Origin: Sungkyunkwania multivorans
GTDB taxonomy: Bacteria > Bacteroidota > Bacteroidia > Flavobacteriales > Flavobacteriaceae
Direction: 5' to 3'
Length of the DNA stretch: 64,000 nucleotides
Assembly (NCBI RefSeq): GCF_042675645.1
Contig: NZ_JBHTJH010000004.1
Span: forward strand, 1 to 64,000
The translations under genes and the position numbers were made by a program. This document shows positions 15,776 through 24,365 of the stretch, piece by piece. Under the pieces are notes generated by a model. The model was given only the letters and a program-made list of their open reading frames with translations, did no database searches and was not told the DNA's origin. Positions within the stretch are counted from its first letter, which is position 1. Each line of letters opens with the position of its first letter.

Positions 15776-16397
15776 GTAACTAGGTGTTTGGATCGGCGTA
15801 GGCTTTTTGAACCGTCGAGGTTGGCCGTAACTACGTGTTTGGATCGGCGTAGGCTTTTTGAACCCGTCCAGGTTGGCCGTAACTACGTGTTTGGATCGGC
15901 GTAGGCTTTTTGAACCGTCCAGGTTGGCCGTAACTACGTGTTTGGATCGGCGTAGGCTTTTTGAACCCGTCCAGGTTGGCCGTAACTACGTATTTGAATC
16001 GGCGCAGGCTTTTTGAACCGTCCAGGTTGGCCGTAACTACGTGTTTTGATCGGCGTAGGCTTTTTGAACCCATCCAGGTTGGCCGTAACCACGTGTTTGG
16101 ATCGGCGTAGGCTTTTTGAACCCGTCCAGGTTGGCCGTAACCACGTGTTTGGATCGGCGTAGGCTTTTTGAACGGTCCACGTTGGCCGTAACTACGTGCT
16201 TGGATCGGCAGAGGCTTTTTGAACCGTCCAGGTTGGCCGTAACTACGTATTTGGATCGGCGTAGGCTTTTTGAACCGTCCAGGTTGGCCGCAACTACGTG
16301 TTTGGATCGGCGTAGGCTTTTCGAACCCGTCCAGGTTGGCCGTAACTACGTGTTTGGATTGGCGTAGGCTTTTTGAACCGTCGAGGTTGGCCGTAAC
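15772..16397. repeat. Tandem array of twelve 51/52-bp units
   Basis: The motif GGCCGTAAC recurs at 15772, 15823, 15875, 15926, 15978, 16029, 16081, 16133, 16184, 16235, 16286 (as GGCCGCAAC), 16338 and 16389. This gives twelve units of 51 or 52 bp. Each contains a GGATCGGCGTAGGC core, GCTTTTTGAAC and a GTCCAGGTT end. Units differ by scattered point changes and by one base in a C-run, which changes the frame. No frame is maintained through the array, so it is non-coding despite short repetitive ORFs on both strands. There are no variable spacers, so it is not CRISPR. Function unknown. Confidence 0.95.
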
Positions 16398-16475
16398 TAC
16401 GCTTTCCTATTGGCATGAATGGCCGTAGAACTGAAAGAAGAAAGAAGACCTGTCGGATTCTTAAGAGATTAGAAA

Positions 16476-17177
16476 CTATTCCTTGACGCTATCCAGATAT
16501 TCCTGCAGTTCCTTTCCAAACTTGCTTTCTTTGATACTTGGGTCCAACGTATTATAAATGGTATCTAGATATTTTGGATTGGCATCATAGATCTCGGTCA
16601 AGGCTACATAGGGTGCTACCACCTTATCCCGATTATTCAAAGCGAAGTTCACGGCATACAGATAACTTCTCTTTAATAGCTTCTCCGATTTTCTATTCAC
16701 TTCTTTTACTGTTTGAGTGTCCCCAGCTTTCTGTGCATTAAAGGCCTCTCCAATAAGATCTAATCGCTGATCACGATATTTCTTCATGATGGTAGCGAAT
16801 TCCTGGTAGCTATCCGTGTTCTCAGAACCTTTGATCTCGGCATCCAATTCAAAGCGCTCTACCGATGTGGTAATATGGATGGTGTCCTTCTCGCCAAAGA
16901 AAAAGATGCGGTCATTAAGTGTGTCATTATCCTTCTTGTTCAAGTATAAATAGAAGATATCTGTTTCTGGAAGGTCAGCCCCAAAGCTGAAATTAGCATC
17001 ACCATCGATGACCATAGAGTCTACCGTGACTAATATAGAGTCTTGCACTTTTTGAAGATACAGTGTTCCCTTCTTTAAGCCACGGACCGTACCCATCACC
17101 GTCATGTCTCGCGCTGATTCTGTACCGCAAGAAATAATGACCGTAAGTATGGCCACTACGCAAAGTAATTTCTTCAT
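16476..17177 (-). CDS. DUF4369-type lipoprotein
   Basis: 233 residues from the ATG at 17177 (an in-frame ATG seven codons upstream gives a poorer signal). Lipobox VIISCG near residue 16 marks a lipoprotein. Residues of about 25-120 fit the DUF4369 pattern (VMGTVRGLKKGTLYLQK...DSMVIDGDANFSFGADL). This domain is found at the N-terminus of many Bacteroidota thioredoxin-like lipoproteins. Here the thioredoxin domain is absent and the rest is helical. It is probably anchored to the outer or inner membrane facing the periplasm. Its role is unknown. Confidence 0.8.
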   Translation of the reverse strand: MKKLLCVVAILTVIISCGTESARDMTVMGTVRGLKKGTLYLQKVQDSILVTVDSMVIDGDANFSFGADLPETDIFYLYLNKKDNDTLNDRIFFFGEKDTIHITTSVERFELDAEIKGSENTDSYQEFATIMKKYRDQRLDLIGEAFNAQKAGDTQTVKEVNRKSEKLLKRSYLYAVNFALNNRDKVVAPYVALTEIYDANPKYLDTIYNTLDPSIKESKFGKELQEYLDSVKE

Positions 17178-17222
17178 GCTATAAAATTTGAAGCGCAAAT
17201 ATCTTCAATTCAAATTTAAAAT

Positions 17223-18488
17223 CTAAACCTTCGAAGCAATTTCCATCAAATAGGCACAAAACATAGCGCCATAGGTACCTACAACATATCCAAATACTGC
17301 CAATAGCACCCCAACGGTAGCCAGGGAAGGATGAAAGGCTGCCGCCACAACAGGGGCCGAAGCGGCACCACCAACATTAGCCTGACTTCCCACCGCGAGA
17401 AAGAAATACGGTGCTTTGATCAATTTTGCGACCAAGATCAACAGCCCAGCATGGATGGTCATCCATACCAATCCGATAGCGATGAGGCCAGGATTTTCGA
17501 GAATTTTCCCTAGGTCCATCTTCATGCCGATCGAGGCGACCAAGATGAAGATAAAAACACTACCGATCTTACTCGCTCCAGCACCTTCATAATTTCTTGC
17601 TTTTGTGTAGGACAAAATAATACCGATGACCGTTGCAAAGGTGATCATCCAAAAGAATTTAGAACCAAAGGAAGAGAGCGCGCTTTCCTTATTATCTACC
17701 GCCTCGAAGGTATTCTTCAAGAAATTGCTCATTCCTTCAGCAGCCCAATGCGAAATGCCAACCGCAGTAAATGCCAATGCCAGAATGATCATAAGGTCTG
17801 CCGTAGATGGGTTTCTAGAGATCTTTTCGGCAAAGGAAGACACCTTTTCTTTCAGTTCCTCAATGGCAGAGCTATCAGCCTTTAACCATTGGTCGATCTT
17901 TCTATTTTTCCCGATGCCGAGCAGGATGATAGCCATCCATATATTGGCAACAACGATATCCACCAACACCATACCTCCGAATTTCTCGGGATTATATTCG
18001 AAGATCTCTAACATGGCAGCTTGGTTAGCGCCTCCACCGATCCAGCTTCCTGCTATTGTGGCCAAACCACGCCAAACCGCATCAGGACCCACGCCGCCTA
18101 CAGTCTCTGGCGAAAAAGCGGAGATCAATAAGATGGCCAAGGGTCCACCAATGATGATTCCGAAGGTACCCGTTAAGAACATGATCAATGCCTTTGGACC
18201 TAAATTGAAGATGCCCTTTAGGTCAATGCTCAAGGTGAACAATACCAAGGATGCTGGTAGCAAATAACGGCTAGCAACGAAATAGAGCTGAGATAGTTCA
18301 TCAGAGATCCATCCCAATGAATTAAAAATTGCTGGAATCATATAGCACAAAAGAATCGCAGGGACAAAGCGATAGAACTTCGCCCAGAAGCCCGTCTTTC
18401 TAGATTCCGTATAAAAGACAAGCCCTAGGACTAACATGAGTAGCCCCAGGACAATGGCGTCATTCGTAAATACAGGTGGATTTTCCAT
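17223..18488 (-). CDS. DUF819 family integral membrane protein
   Basis: 421 residues with about ten to eleven hydrophobic segments and a long polar loop near residue 205-235. Family-like glycine-rich stretches are IAGSWIGGGANQAAM and VGSQANVGGAASAPVVAAAF, which resemble the ion-binding regions of sodium-coupled transporters. DUF819 proteins are predicted transporters; substrate is not known. It lies 45 bp upstream of the DUF4369 lipoprotein on the same strand, so the two may be cotranscribed. Confidence 0.88.
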   Translation of the reverse strand: MENPPVFTNDAIVLGLLMLVLGLVFYTESRKTGFWAKFYRFVPAILLCYMIPAIFNSLGWISDELSQLYFVASRYLLPASLVLFTLSIDLKGIFNLGPKALIMFLTGTFGIIIGGPLAILLISAFSPETVGGVGPDAVWRGLATIAGSWIGGGANQAAMLEIFEYNPEKFGGMVLVDIVVANIWMAIILLGIGKNRKIDQWLKADSSAIEELKEKVSSFAEKISRNPSTADLMIILALAFTAVGISHWAAEGMSNFLKNTFEAVDNKESALSSFGSKFFWMITFATVIGIILSYTKARNYEGAGASKIGSVFIFILVASIGMKMDLGKILENPGLIAIGLVWMTIHAGLLILVAKLIKAPYFFLAVGSQANVGGAASAPVVAAAFHPSLATVGVLLAVFGYVVGTYGAMFCAYLMEIASKV

Positions 18489-18551
18489 TTAGTTTTATTA
18501 GTTAAGAATTGCAAAATACCAAAAATAGCTGAGAACAAAATGCACCCTTCG

Positions 18552-19358
18552 CTAAGGTATATACTTGGCGATGGCCTTGGCCACACCATGTTCTTTATGA
18601 TGATCGGTAATGGCATCGGCCACGGCCTTCGCCTCTTCTCTGGCATTGGCGACCGCCACACCAAAACCTACGGCTTCCAACATTTCCACATCGTTGTAAT
18701 TGTCGCCAAAAGCGATCACTTGTTCTAAAGAGGCATGCTGGCCCTTCAGTAGATCTTTAATGGCTGTGAGCTTGGATATTCTTTTATCCGCGATCTCTAT
18801 TAAAGTGGCATTGGACCGATATAAGTGCAAACTATCAGAGAAATGTGCTTGTAAAATAGGATAGATAGCTTTTGAAGCCTCCTCCGATGCCATGGTCATT
18901 ATTTTGTGTGCACCACGGTTCTGGTACTTCAACTTGGCGATGGCCTCGCTGATGGGCATGAAAGTAGGGGAGACCTGGGTATTGAACTTCTCTTTTTCGA
19001 TACGTGCAGAATGCTTTTCCACATACCACTCATCCTCGGCATAGATTCCCAGATGTATGTCCTTTCTGTCTTTGGTAATATCGTATAGGGCTTCTAAGGT
19101 CGCGGTCGGTATTTCGGTAGAATCGATGACCTTATTTCCTTCCATAATGAGTGCACCGTTATAGCAAATAATGGGTAATCCCTCGATACCCAATCTTTTT
19201 TGCAAATAGGTAATGGCACTTGGCATACGGGCCGATACCAAGATGGTTTGGACACGATGCTTGATTCTGTTGATCTCACTTATGGTCATCTCTGATACAT
19301 CATTTCCTGTGGAAAGCAAGGTACCGTCAATATCGGTGAAGAGATATTTAAAATTCAT
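18552..19358 (-). CDS. Cof-type HAD-IIB phosphatase
   Basis: 268 residues. Motif I is FTDIDGTLL (D9, D11), motif II LVSARM, and motif IV FGDNYNDVEML. The large C2-type cap lies between about residues 85 and 190. Such enzymes dephosphorylate small phosphorylated metabolites (sugar phosphates, flavin or pyridoxal phosphates), and the exact substrate cannot be told from sequence. It lies 4 bp downstream of the DUF5916 gene on the minus strand, so both are probably on one message. Confidence 0.92.
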   Translation of the reverse strand: MNFKYLFTDIDGTLLSTGNDVSEMTISEINRIKHRVQTILVSARMPSAITYLQKRLGIEGLPIICYNGALIMEGNKVIDSTEIPTATLEALYDITKDRKDIHLGIYAEDEWYVEKHSARIEKEKFNTQVSPTFMPISEAIAKLKYQNRGAHKIMTMASEEASKAIYPILQAHFSDSLHLYRSNATLIEIADKRISKLTAIKDLLKGQHASLEQVIAFGDNYNDVEMLEAVGFGVAVANAREEAKAVADAITDHHKEHGVAKAIAKYIP

Positions 19359-19362
19359 TTTG

Positions 19363-21555
19363 TTATAAATTAAGCCAATAGGTGAGTTTCAGGTTGATCG
19401 ACCGGTTCAATGGTACAAAATTCTCTGTAAAATAATTGTCGTTATATACGATAAAGAGATCCGAGAGCGGAGCAAAGCGCCACTGCAACCTAGTGTTGAT
19501 CCCTAAGTTGTCATTCTGACTGCTATATTGGAAAATCGTCGACCAGAATATCGATTTGCTGAAGGTGACGTTAAAATTTTGACTAATGATCCAAATGGAA
19601 GCACTCGGAAAAGGATCGGGTAAGGTGATGTTATCATATCTGGCTCGCAAGGAGGTAAGGAAATTGGGTTGAAGCCTCAAGTCCATCTGCCCTTCGAGCG
19701 AAATGATATCACCATTAAAAAAACTACCAAAAGAAGGTTCGATAGTATATGAAAATATCTTTCTTCTGTCCGATTGGAACGATACCGAGAAATTGGTGAA
19801 ATGATAACCTTCGTTTGCAGGGAGCTCTAAGGCGCCATCGGTATTGGTTGGGTCAAAACTTTCAGTCAAATAGATAAATCGATTGTTCATCTCTACCTCC
19901 AGCTCTGAGGTATTTATAAATTCTGCACCCCATTCGGTGGATATAGTGTAGTCGGTGTTCCTAAAATCTAGTTCGGGGCGCCATATAAAATTGGGAGCTA
20001 TGCTTATACTGTGGTTATTGATCGCACTGTCTGTTGGCCAAAAAAGGCGCTCTACAGTGGGTTCAATGCTAAGAATGTCCGTGCGTCTGATAAAACCAAG
20101 GTCCGACCTAAAATCATCGCCAACATAGAATCCTTGCAGTCCTACTCTGTAAAAGCGAGAATTATAGTTGAGAATGGCACCGGTAGAGGCATCATTACCA
20201 ATTCCGTTTTCTCCAAAAGAATGATGTGCGTAAAATTTGCCTTGCCAGGTATTGTTTGCCGAGGCCAGATTATAGTCGAGTCCGATAACACGATTATACC
20301 GATCGCCGACCTCTAAAAAGCGATATTTTCCGAATGTTTCACGATTTAGGAATAGAAAGCTCAGGTTAGAGCGGGAAAACACCTTTTTTTGAAGCACGAA
20401 CACAGTGTTGTTGTTGCTAGGGATCTCATTGGTCTCATCTTTCTCGGTTTGAATATTTAAAAAGCCAAGTCGCCAATCCTCATTCAACTTACCGCTAAGA
20501 CGCACTCCGCCGATGATATCGTTTTGAATGTTATCGCCATTCGCATCTTCGGCGATCCCTATCCTTCTTGAGAAGAAAGGATTTGCTTCTCTGGGTTCTC
20601 CAAAATCTGAAAATAAATCGCTATTATCAATAAAGAATTGTCGTCGTTCTGGAAGACCGATCTCAAATCGGGTGAGATTGGTCACCAGGTTGTCCACTTC
20701 AACGTTGGAAAAATCCGGGTTGATGGTGATATCCATGTTCATCCCGTTGCCAATGGCGATCTTGGCATCTCCTCCAAATTTGAGATTCGTATTGGCTACA
20801 TCGGACTCAAAATTCTTATTGCTTTGTCCATTGATATAGGGAATAATGGCCAATGGAGTTCTAGATCTTCCAAGGGGTTGTTCAAAGACCATATCGCCCA
20901 TAAAGGCCAGATTGAAGATAAACTGATTCTGCGGGATCTTCATCCAAGTACTTCGTTCGTTTGCACTGGTATTGAAGCGGTAGCTGTTAAAGCGAAATTT
21001 TTGAGTGCCATCCTTGAATTTTAACGAGGTCAAGGGAATGGCCATTTCAACAATATAATGATCTTCGAATATTCTGGCCTCTCCTTGCCATTTTACGTCC
21101 CATGTAGTGCTAAAGCCTCTAAGGTCGGAACCGCCTCCCGAGATAAGGCCTTCTCGTTGTACCCCTAGAGGATTCATCCCAAAAAGAAATGCATTGGTGC
21201 CATCGTTAAAAGTGTCGAAGAGGATGCTTATGTTGTCATTACCGCCCGCTCTAAAATCGCGTTCTAAAGAGGGAACTATAAAATCAGCGCCACTCGTTTC
21301 TAGTCGTATGCCTATGTAAAGTGTACGTTTGTCATACAACATTTTAATGTCCGTCTGTTCTATCGCGGCAACAGAATCAGACGGGAAATATTGCTGGAAT
21401 TCATGGGCACTCTCGGCTTCCGCCCAAGCAGGCTCATCTAGAATACCATCTATCTTAAAATTGGTTTGTGTATATTTTACTGTGAACTGCTTTTGTTGAG
21501 AAATAGAACTGCCAATGGTGAAGATCGATAATAGTAAAAAGAATGCTGTTCTCAA
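19363..21555 (-). CDS. DUF5916 protein: carbohydrate-binding-like domain fused to an outer-membrane barrel
   Basis: 730 residues beginning with a TTG start at 21555. A signal peptide (to about residue 19, SISQ) is followed by a CBM9-like domain (DGILDEPAWAEAESAHEF; about 25-220). Then comes a long strand-rich barrel ending in LKLTYWLNL. A -7-like TATATTTG lies at 21584-21591 on the minus strand, which supports this start. The family is widespread in Bacteroidota; its substrate is not established. An outer-membrane site is inferred from the barrel-like end. Confidence 0.85.
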   Translation of the reverse strand: MRTAFFLLLSIFTIGSSISQQKQFTVKYTQTNFKIDGILDEPAWAEAESAHEFQQYFPSDSVAAIEQTDIKMLYDKRTLYIGIRLETSGADFIVPSLERDFRAGGNDNISILFDTFNDGTNAFLFGMNPLGVQREGLISGGGSDLRGFSTTWDVKWQGEARIFEDHYIVEMAIPLTSLKFKDGTQKFRFNSYRFNTSANERSTWMKIPQNQFIFNLAFMGDMVFEQPLGRSRTPLAIIPYINGQSNKNFESDVANTNLKFGGDAKIAIGNGMNMDITINPDFSNVEVDNLVTNLTRFEIGLPERRQFFIDNSDLFSDFGEPREANPFFSRRIGIAEDANGDNIQNDIIGGVRLSGKLNEDWRLGFLNIQTEKDETNEIPSNNNTVFVLQKKVFSRSNLSFLFLNRETFGKYRFLEVGDRYNRVIGLDYNLASANNTWQGKFYAHHSFGENGIGNDASTGAILNYNSRFYRVGLQGFYVGDDFRSDLGFIRRTDILSIEPTVERLFWPTDSAINNHSISIAPNFIWRPELDFRNTDYTISTEWGAEFINTSELEVEMNNRFIYLTESFDPTNTDGALELPANEGYHFTNFSVSFQSDRRKIFSYTIEPSFGSFFNGDIISLEGQMDLRLQPNFLTSLRARYDNITLPDPFPSASIWIISQNFNVTFSKSIFWSTIFQYSSQNDNLGINTRLQWRFAPLSDLFIVYNDNYFTENFVPLNRSINLKLTYWLNL

Positions 21556-21583
21556 GATTGTCGATTAGTTATTGGGTAATACC

Positions 21584-21591
21584 CAAATATA
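21584..21591 (-). promoter_or_regulatory. Candidate -7 box for the DUF5916 gene
   Basis: TATATTTG on the minus strand, about 29 bp upstream of the TTG start. I find no good -33 partner at the usual distance, so it may need an activator or be fortuitous. Confidence 0.4.
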
Positions 21592-21601
21592 CGTATTCGA
21601 A

Positions 21602-21784
21602 TCATGATTCTTTAGCGTCTTCATCGACTTTCTTTTTCGGTGCTCTTTTGGCATCTTTAAGACCCTTCATCAATATCCATTCTATTTGACCATTAGTACT
21701 ACGGAACTCGTCGGAAGCCCATTTTTCAATGGCTTTCAACATTTCTTCATTAATGCGTAGTGCAAAGGCCTTCTTTTTCGCCAT
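21602..21784 (-). CDS. Arc/ribbon-helix-helix DNA-binding protein
   Basis: 60 residues. The short strand KKAFALRINEEML followed by two helices and the turn STNGQIEWILMKGL is the ribbon-helix-helix pattern, with a very basic then acidic tail (KRAPKKKVDEDAKES). It would bind DNA as a dimer. It is the last gene of the SPFH operon, 2 bp after the hydrolase stop. A regulator of its own operon is one possibility. It could also simply be an accessory protein of the SPFH protein. The family resemblance is good. Confidence 0.82.
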   Translation of the reverse strand: MAKKKAFALRINEEMLKAIEKWASDEFRSTNGQIEWILMKGLKDAKRAPKKKVDEDAKES

Positions 21785-21786
21785 AG

Positions 21787-22716
21787 CTATTTATTGATGA
21801 ATTCTTTAATGGTAAGGATCATTTCTTGAGATATAGGAAACGAAGCCCCCGTATAAGTGCGTTGATTTTCCTCGGTATTTTTTACGTCATATAAAAGGTG
21901 ATTCAATGTTGGGATGATCCTTAGCTCGGCATCGGGTTTCGCTTCTTTAAGGTTTTCCGCATCTTCAACCTGTACCTGCGAATCCATTTCGCCTTGAATG
22001 ATCAATACAGGAATGGATAGTTTTTGGATCTCTTCTGTAGGGTCATATGCTATCCAATCTCTTAGAAAGGCATTGCCTTTGTCATTGAATAACGTTCGCA
22101 ACATGGGATTCACATTTTTTACGGTCCCCTTTTCTTTAAGTTCCGCGATGTACTGCTTTGTCATTTCGCCAAATACGGGGCTTTGACTGCCGACCTGTCT
22201 TATGATGGTCTTGTCTATCGTTTCACCTGCACCAGCCAGCGATACAAATTTATCAGGCTTTGTCTCAGTGATCATCCCCAATAGTGATCCTTGGCTATGT
22301 CCTATGACCGTGATCGTCTCGAAACGCTTATCTTTCTTGAAATGTTCAATAATTACGCTCAAGTCAGCGGCCAGATCAGCGATCTTTGTGTCTTTCGAAA
22401 ATTGGTAATTACTGGTTGTAGAACTACGTTTATCATATCTAAACACAGCGACACGCTCGTTGTTTAGCGCTTCCCCAAACTCCTTGATATAATTGAAACT
22501 TACTGGCGACCCTAGAGGAGTGCCGTTTCGGTTACTTTGCCCAGATCCGTGTACAAAGATGACCAGCGGAGGGTTCTTCACGTCCTGTGGATAGGATAGT
22601 GTGCCAGGTAGTCGAATGCTATCGTTGAAGATCGTTATTTCTTCTTCGGCAATTTCTATTTGTGCAAAGCAGCTGGAGACAAGGAAGAAAACCAAGATTT
22701 TTACTAGATGTATCAT
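21787..22716 (-). CDS. Alpha/beta-hydrolase with signal peptide
   Basis: 309 residues. An N-terminal signal peptide (LVKILVFFLVSSCFAQ) points to export. The oxyanion region is VIFVHGSGQSNRNG, the nucleophile elbow is GHSQGS, and RYDKRSS is seen in related dienelactone-hydrolase-like enzymes. The acid/His region is QGEMDSQVQ...LNHLLYD. Substrate is unknown: esters or peptides are typical. It overlaps the upstream DUF1648 gene by 4 bp (22713-22716) and sits inside the SPFH operon. Confidence 0.88.
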   Translation of the reverse strand: MIHLVKILVFFLVSSCFAQIEIAEEEITIFNDSIRLPGTLSYPQDVKNPPLVIFVHGSGQSNRNGTPLGSPVSFNYIKEFGEALNNERVAVFRYDKRSSTTSNYQFSKDTKIADLAADLSVIIEHFKKDKRFETITVIGHSQGSLLGMITETKPDKFVSLAGAGETIDKTIIRQVGSQSPVFGEMTKQYIAELKEKGTVKNVNPMLRTLFNDKGNAFLRDWIAYDPTEEIQKLSIPVLIIQGEMDSQVQVEDAENLKEAKPDAELRIIPTLNHLLYDVKNTEENQRTYTGASFPISQEMILTIKEFINK

Positions 22717-23222
22717 TTTTTTATGCTTTTAATTCTATAAATGATCACTGCGGAGGTGAATGCTAACGTTAGGATCAAAATACTAGGTACATGCCAAGCT
22801 GTTTCCACAGCTTTTTTGTACGTGTGTGCGATGACCATATATAATGCGAATGCCATCAATGTCAGGACAAAGAAATTGGTCGTTCTCACGATTCTAGTAT
22901 TGACCCTATAGTGCAACAAGGCGTTGTCTTCGTTAATATTTACCCTATAGTTATGCCAATGGGGAAACCTGTTCAATACGAACAATCCTGCGGCTGTTAA
23001 GCTTGCTATGACGGGTATGATCCAAAGCCATGATTTATGGCCGTAGGCGTCGGCTTCACCCGCCGCATTGAAATGTGTGGCAACGGTCTCTGGCAGGTCT
23101 TTGTATTCGTTAAGGAACATGACCCATATAAAGATCAGTATGGCCGCATTGAAGGCTTCAACTACAATGTCAAAGGTTTGATAAGGAACTGCTATCTTGG
23201 GCCGATCGCTTTTCATGGTCAT
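22713..23222 (-). CDS. DUF1648 membrane protein
   Basis: 169 residues with four hydrophobic segments. The signature LPETVATHFNAAGEADAYGHKSWLW after the first helix matches DUF1648, which is found in SdpI-like immunity and related membrane proteins. The chosen ATG at 23222 overlaps the stop of the short gene upstream (ATGA), favouring it over the ATG two codons later. A role in membrane stress or immunity is inference from the family. Confidence 0.85.
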   Translation of the reverse strand: MTMKSDRPKIAVPYQTFDIVVEAFNAAILIFIWVMFLNEYKDLPETVATHFNAAGEADAYGHKSWLWIIPVIASLTAAGLFVLNRFPHWHNYRVNINEDNALLHYRVNTRIVRTTNFFVLTLMAFALYMVIAHTYKKAVETAWHVPSILILTLAFTSAVIIYRIKSIKK

Positions 23223-23377
23223 CGGTTTTTATCTCGCTCAAAAATAATATATGAATAATGGTCATCTATATTTTTAAGTGACCACCCTTGTGCTGCATAA
23301 CTATTCAAGAGATCTTCAAGTTTTTGCATTCTATTTCTTAAACCCAACATGGGTCTAATTACTTTGTATTCCTTCAT
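23219..23377 (-). CDS. DUF4177-like short protein
   Basis: 52 residues, too short for many ORF callers. The start ATG is at 23377, 1 bp after the SPFH stop, and the TGA at 23221-23219 overlaps the ATG of the next gene. The sequence opens MKEYKVIRPM, continues LEDLLNSYAAQGWSLKNIDD and ends YIIFERDKNR. This is the DUF4177 pattern of a strand, a helix, QGW and two strands ending in a basic residue. Position and perfect spacing on both sides make it a real gene of the operon. Function unknown. Confidence 0.88.
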   Translation of the reverse strand: MKEYKVIRPMLGLRNRMQKLEDLLNSYAAQGWSLKNIDDHYSYIIFERDKNR

Positions 23378-23378
23378 A

Positions 23379-24239
23379 TCAATGATTTAATGTTCCTGTA
23401 TTTACTACTGGCGCGGTGTCTTTATCTGAACAAAGGACTACCATTAGATTGCTTACCATGGCGGCTTTGCGCTCTTCATCCAAGTCCACCACCTGCTTTT
23501 TGCTAAGCTCCTCGATGGCCATCTCCACCATGCTCACAGCCCCTTCTACGATCTTATGCCTCGCAGCGATGATGGCAGTTGCTTGTTGACGCTTCAACAT
23601 GGCGTTCGCAATCTCCTGTGCATAGGCAAGATAACCAATTCGCGCTTCTAATACTTCTATGCCTGCCATCGCCAATCGCTCTTGTATTTCTTTTTCCAAG
23701 GCTTCACTTACTTCATTGAGACTAGAGCGCAAAGTGATGTCTTCGTCATGACCCTCGTCGGCAAAATTATCATAAGGATACATACTTGCCAATTTTCTCA
23801 CGGCGGCATCTGTTTGCACGCGGACGAAGTTCTTATAGTCGTCCACATCAAAAGCGGCTTTGTAGGTATCCAGTACACGCCAAACCAAGATAGTACTGAT
23901 CATGATGGGGTTTCCTATCTTATCATTCACTTTGAGCCTTTCGCTATCAAAATTACTAGCACGAAGCGAGATCTTTTTTTTCGTATACAAAGGATTTACC
24001 CAATAAAACCCATTCTGTTTGATGCTTCCAACATATTTACCAAAAAGCAATAGGACCCTAGACCAATTGGGATTTACCAATACAAATCCTGGTAACAAGA
24101 AAAAGGAAATCACGATCAAGGTAATAAACCAAGGATTCAAGGTTTGTGTCAAACCAAAAATGCCTCCAACTAAGAACAGGAGATAGACCGCGAGCATCAA
24201 ATATCCACTGGAGGGAACGATAGTTTTTTCAAGATTCAT
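23379..24239 (-). CDS. SPFH/Band 7 (stomatin-like) membrane protein
   Basis: 286 residues. Two hydrophobic segments (about 13-55) are followed by the SPFH domain (VLVNPNWSRVLLLFGKYVGSIKQNGFYWVNP) and a helical region with AYAQEIANAMLKRQQATAIIAARHKIVEGAV in pieces. SPFH proteins form ring or scaffold assemblies in membranes, often with proteases. It is the first gene of a minus-strand operon with DUF4177, DUF1648, hydrolase and ribbon-helix-helix genes, all overlapping or spaced by 1-2 bp. The combination suggests a membrane-quality or stress function. Confidence 0.92.
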   Translation of the reverse strand: MNLEKTIVPSSGYLMLAVYLLFLVGGIFGLTQTLNPWFITLIVISFFLLPGFVLVNPNWSRVLLLFGKYVGSIKQNGFYWVNPLYTKKKISLRASNFDSERLKVNDKIGNPIMISTILVWRVLDTYKAAFDVDDYKNFVRVQTDAAVRKLASMYPYDNFADEGHDEDITLRSSLNEVSEALEKEIQERLAMAGIEVLEARIGYLAYAQEIANAMLKRQQATAIIAARHKIVEGAVSMVEMAIEELSKKQVVDLDEERKAAMVSNLMVVLCSDKDTAPVVNTGTLNH

Positions 24240-24365
24240 AATAGGTTGTTTTAGATGTGATATTAAAATGATATCATAAATATATTAAAATTAAACGTAT
24301 CTTTCAAAATAATTTATGATGTAATTAACATGGTCATGATTATTTTTGTGATTCAAAATCATTTT

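Noticed and set aside
15831..16073. 80-residue minus-strand ORF made of repeated SLRR/TANLDG-type units
   Set aside because: It is a by-product of the 51/52-bp array. The 52-bp units shift the frame, no start context is seen, and an equivalent ORF appears on the other strand.
16116..16367. 83-residue plus-strand ORF with repeated LAVTTCLDRRRLFEP units
   Set aside because: Same reason: it reads through the non-coding tandem array and has no frame that spans it.
15772..16397. CRISPR array
   Set aside because: Units are contiguous with no unique spacers, and no cas gene is in the window.
24330..24365. Earlier start for the S1/P1 nuclease
   Set aside because: The 12 extra residues precede a normal Lys-rich signal peptide start at 24366.
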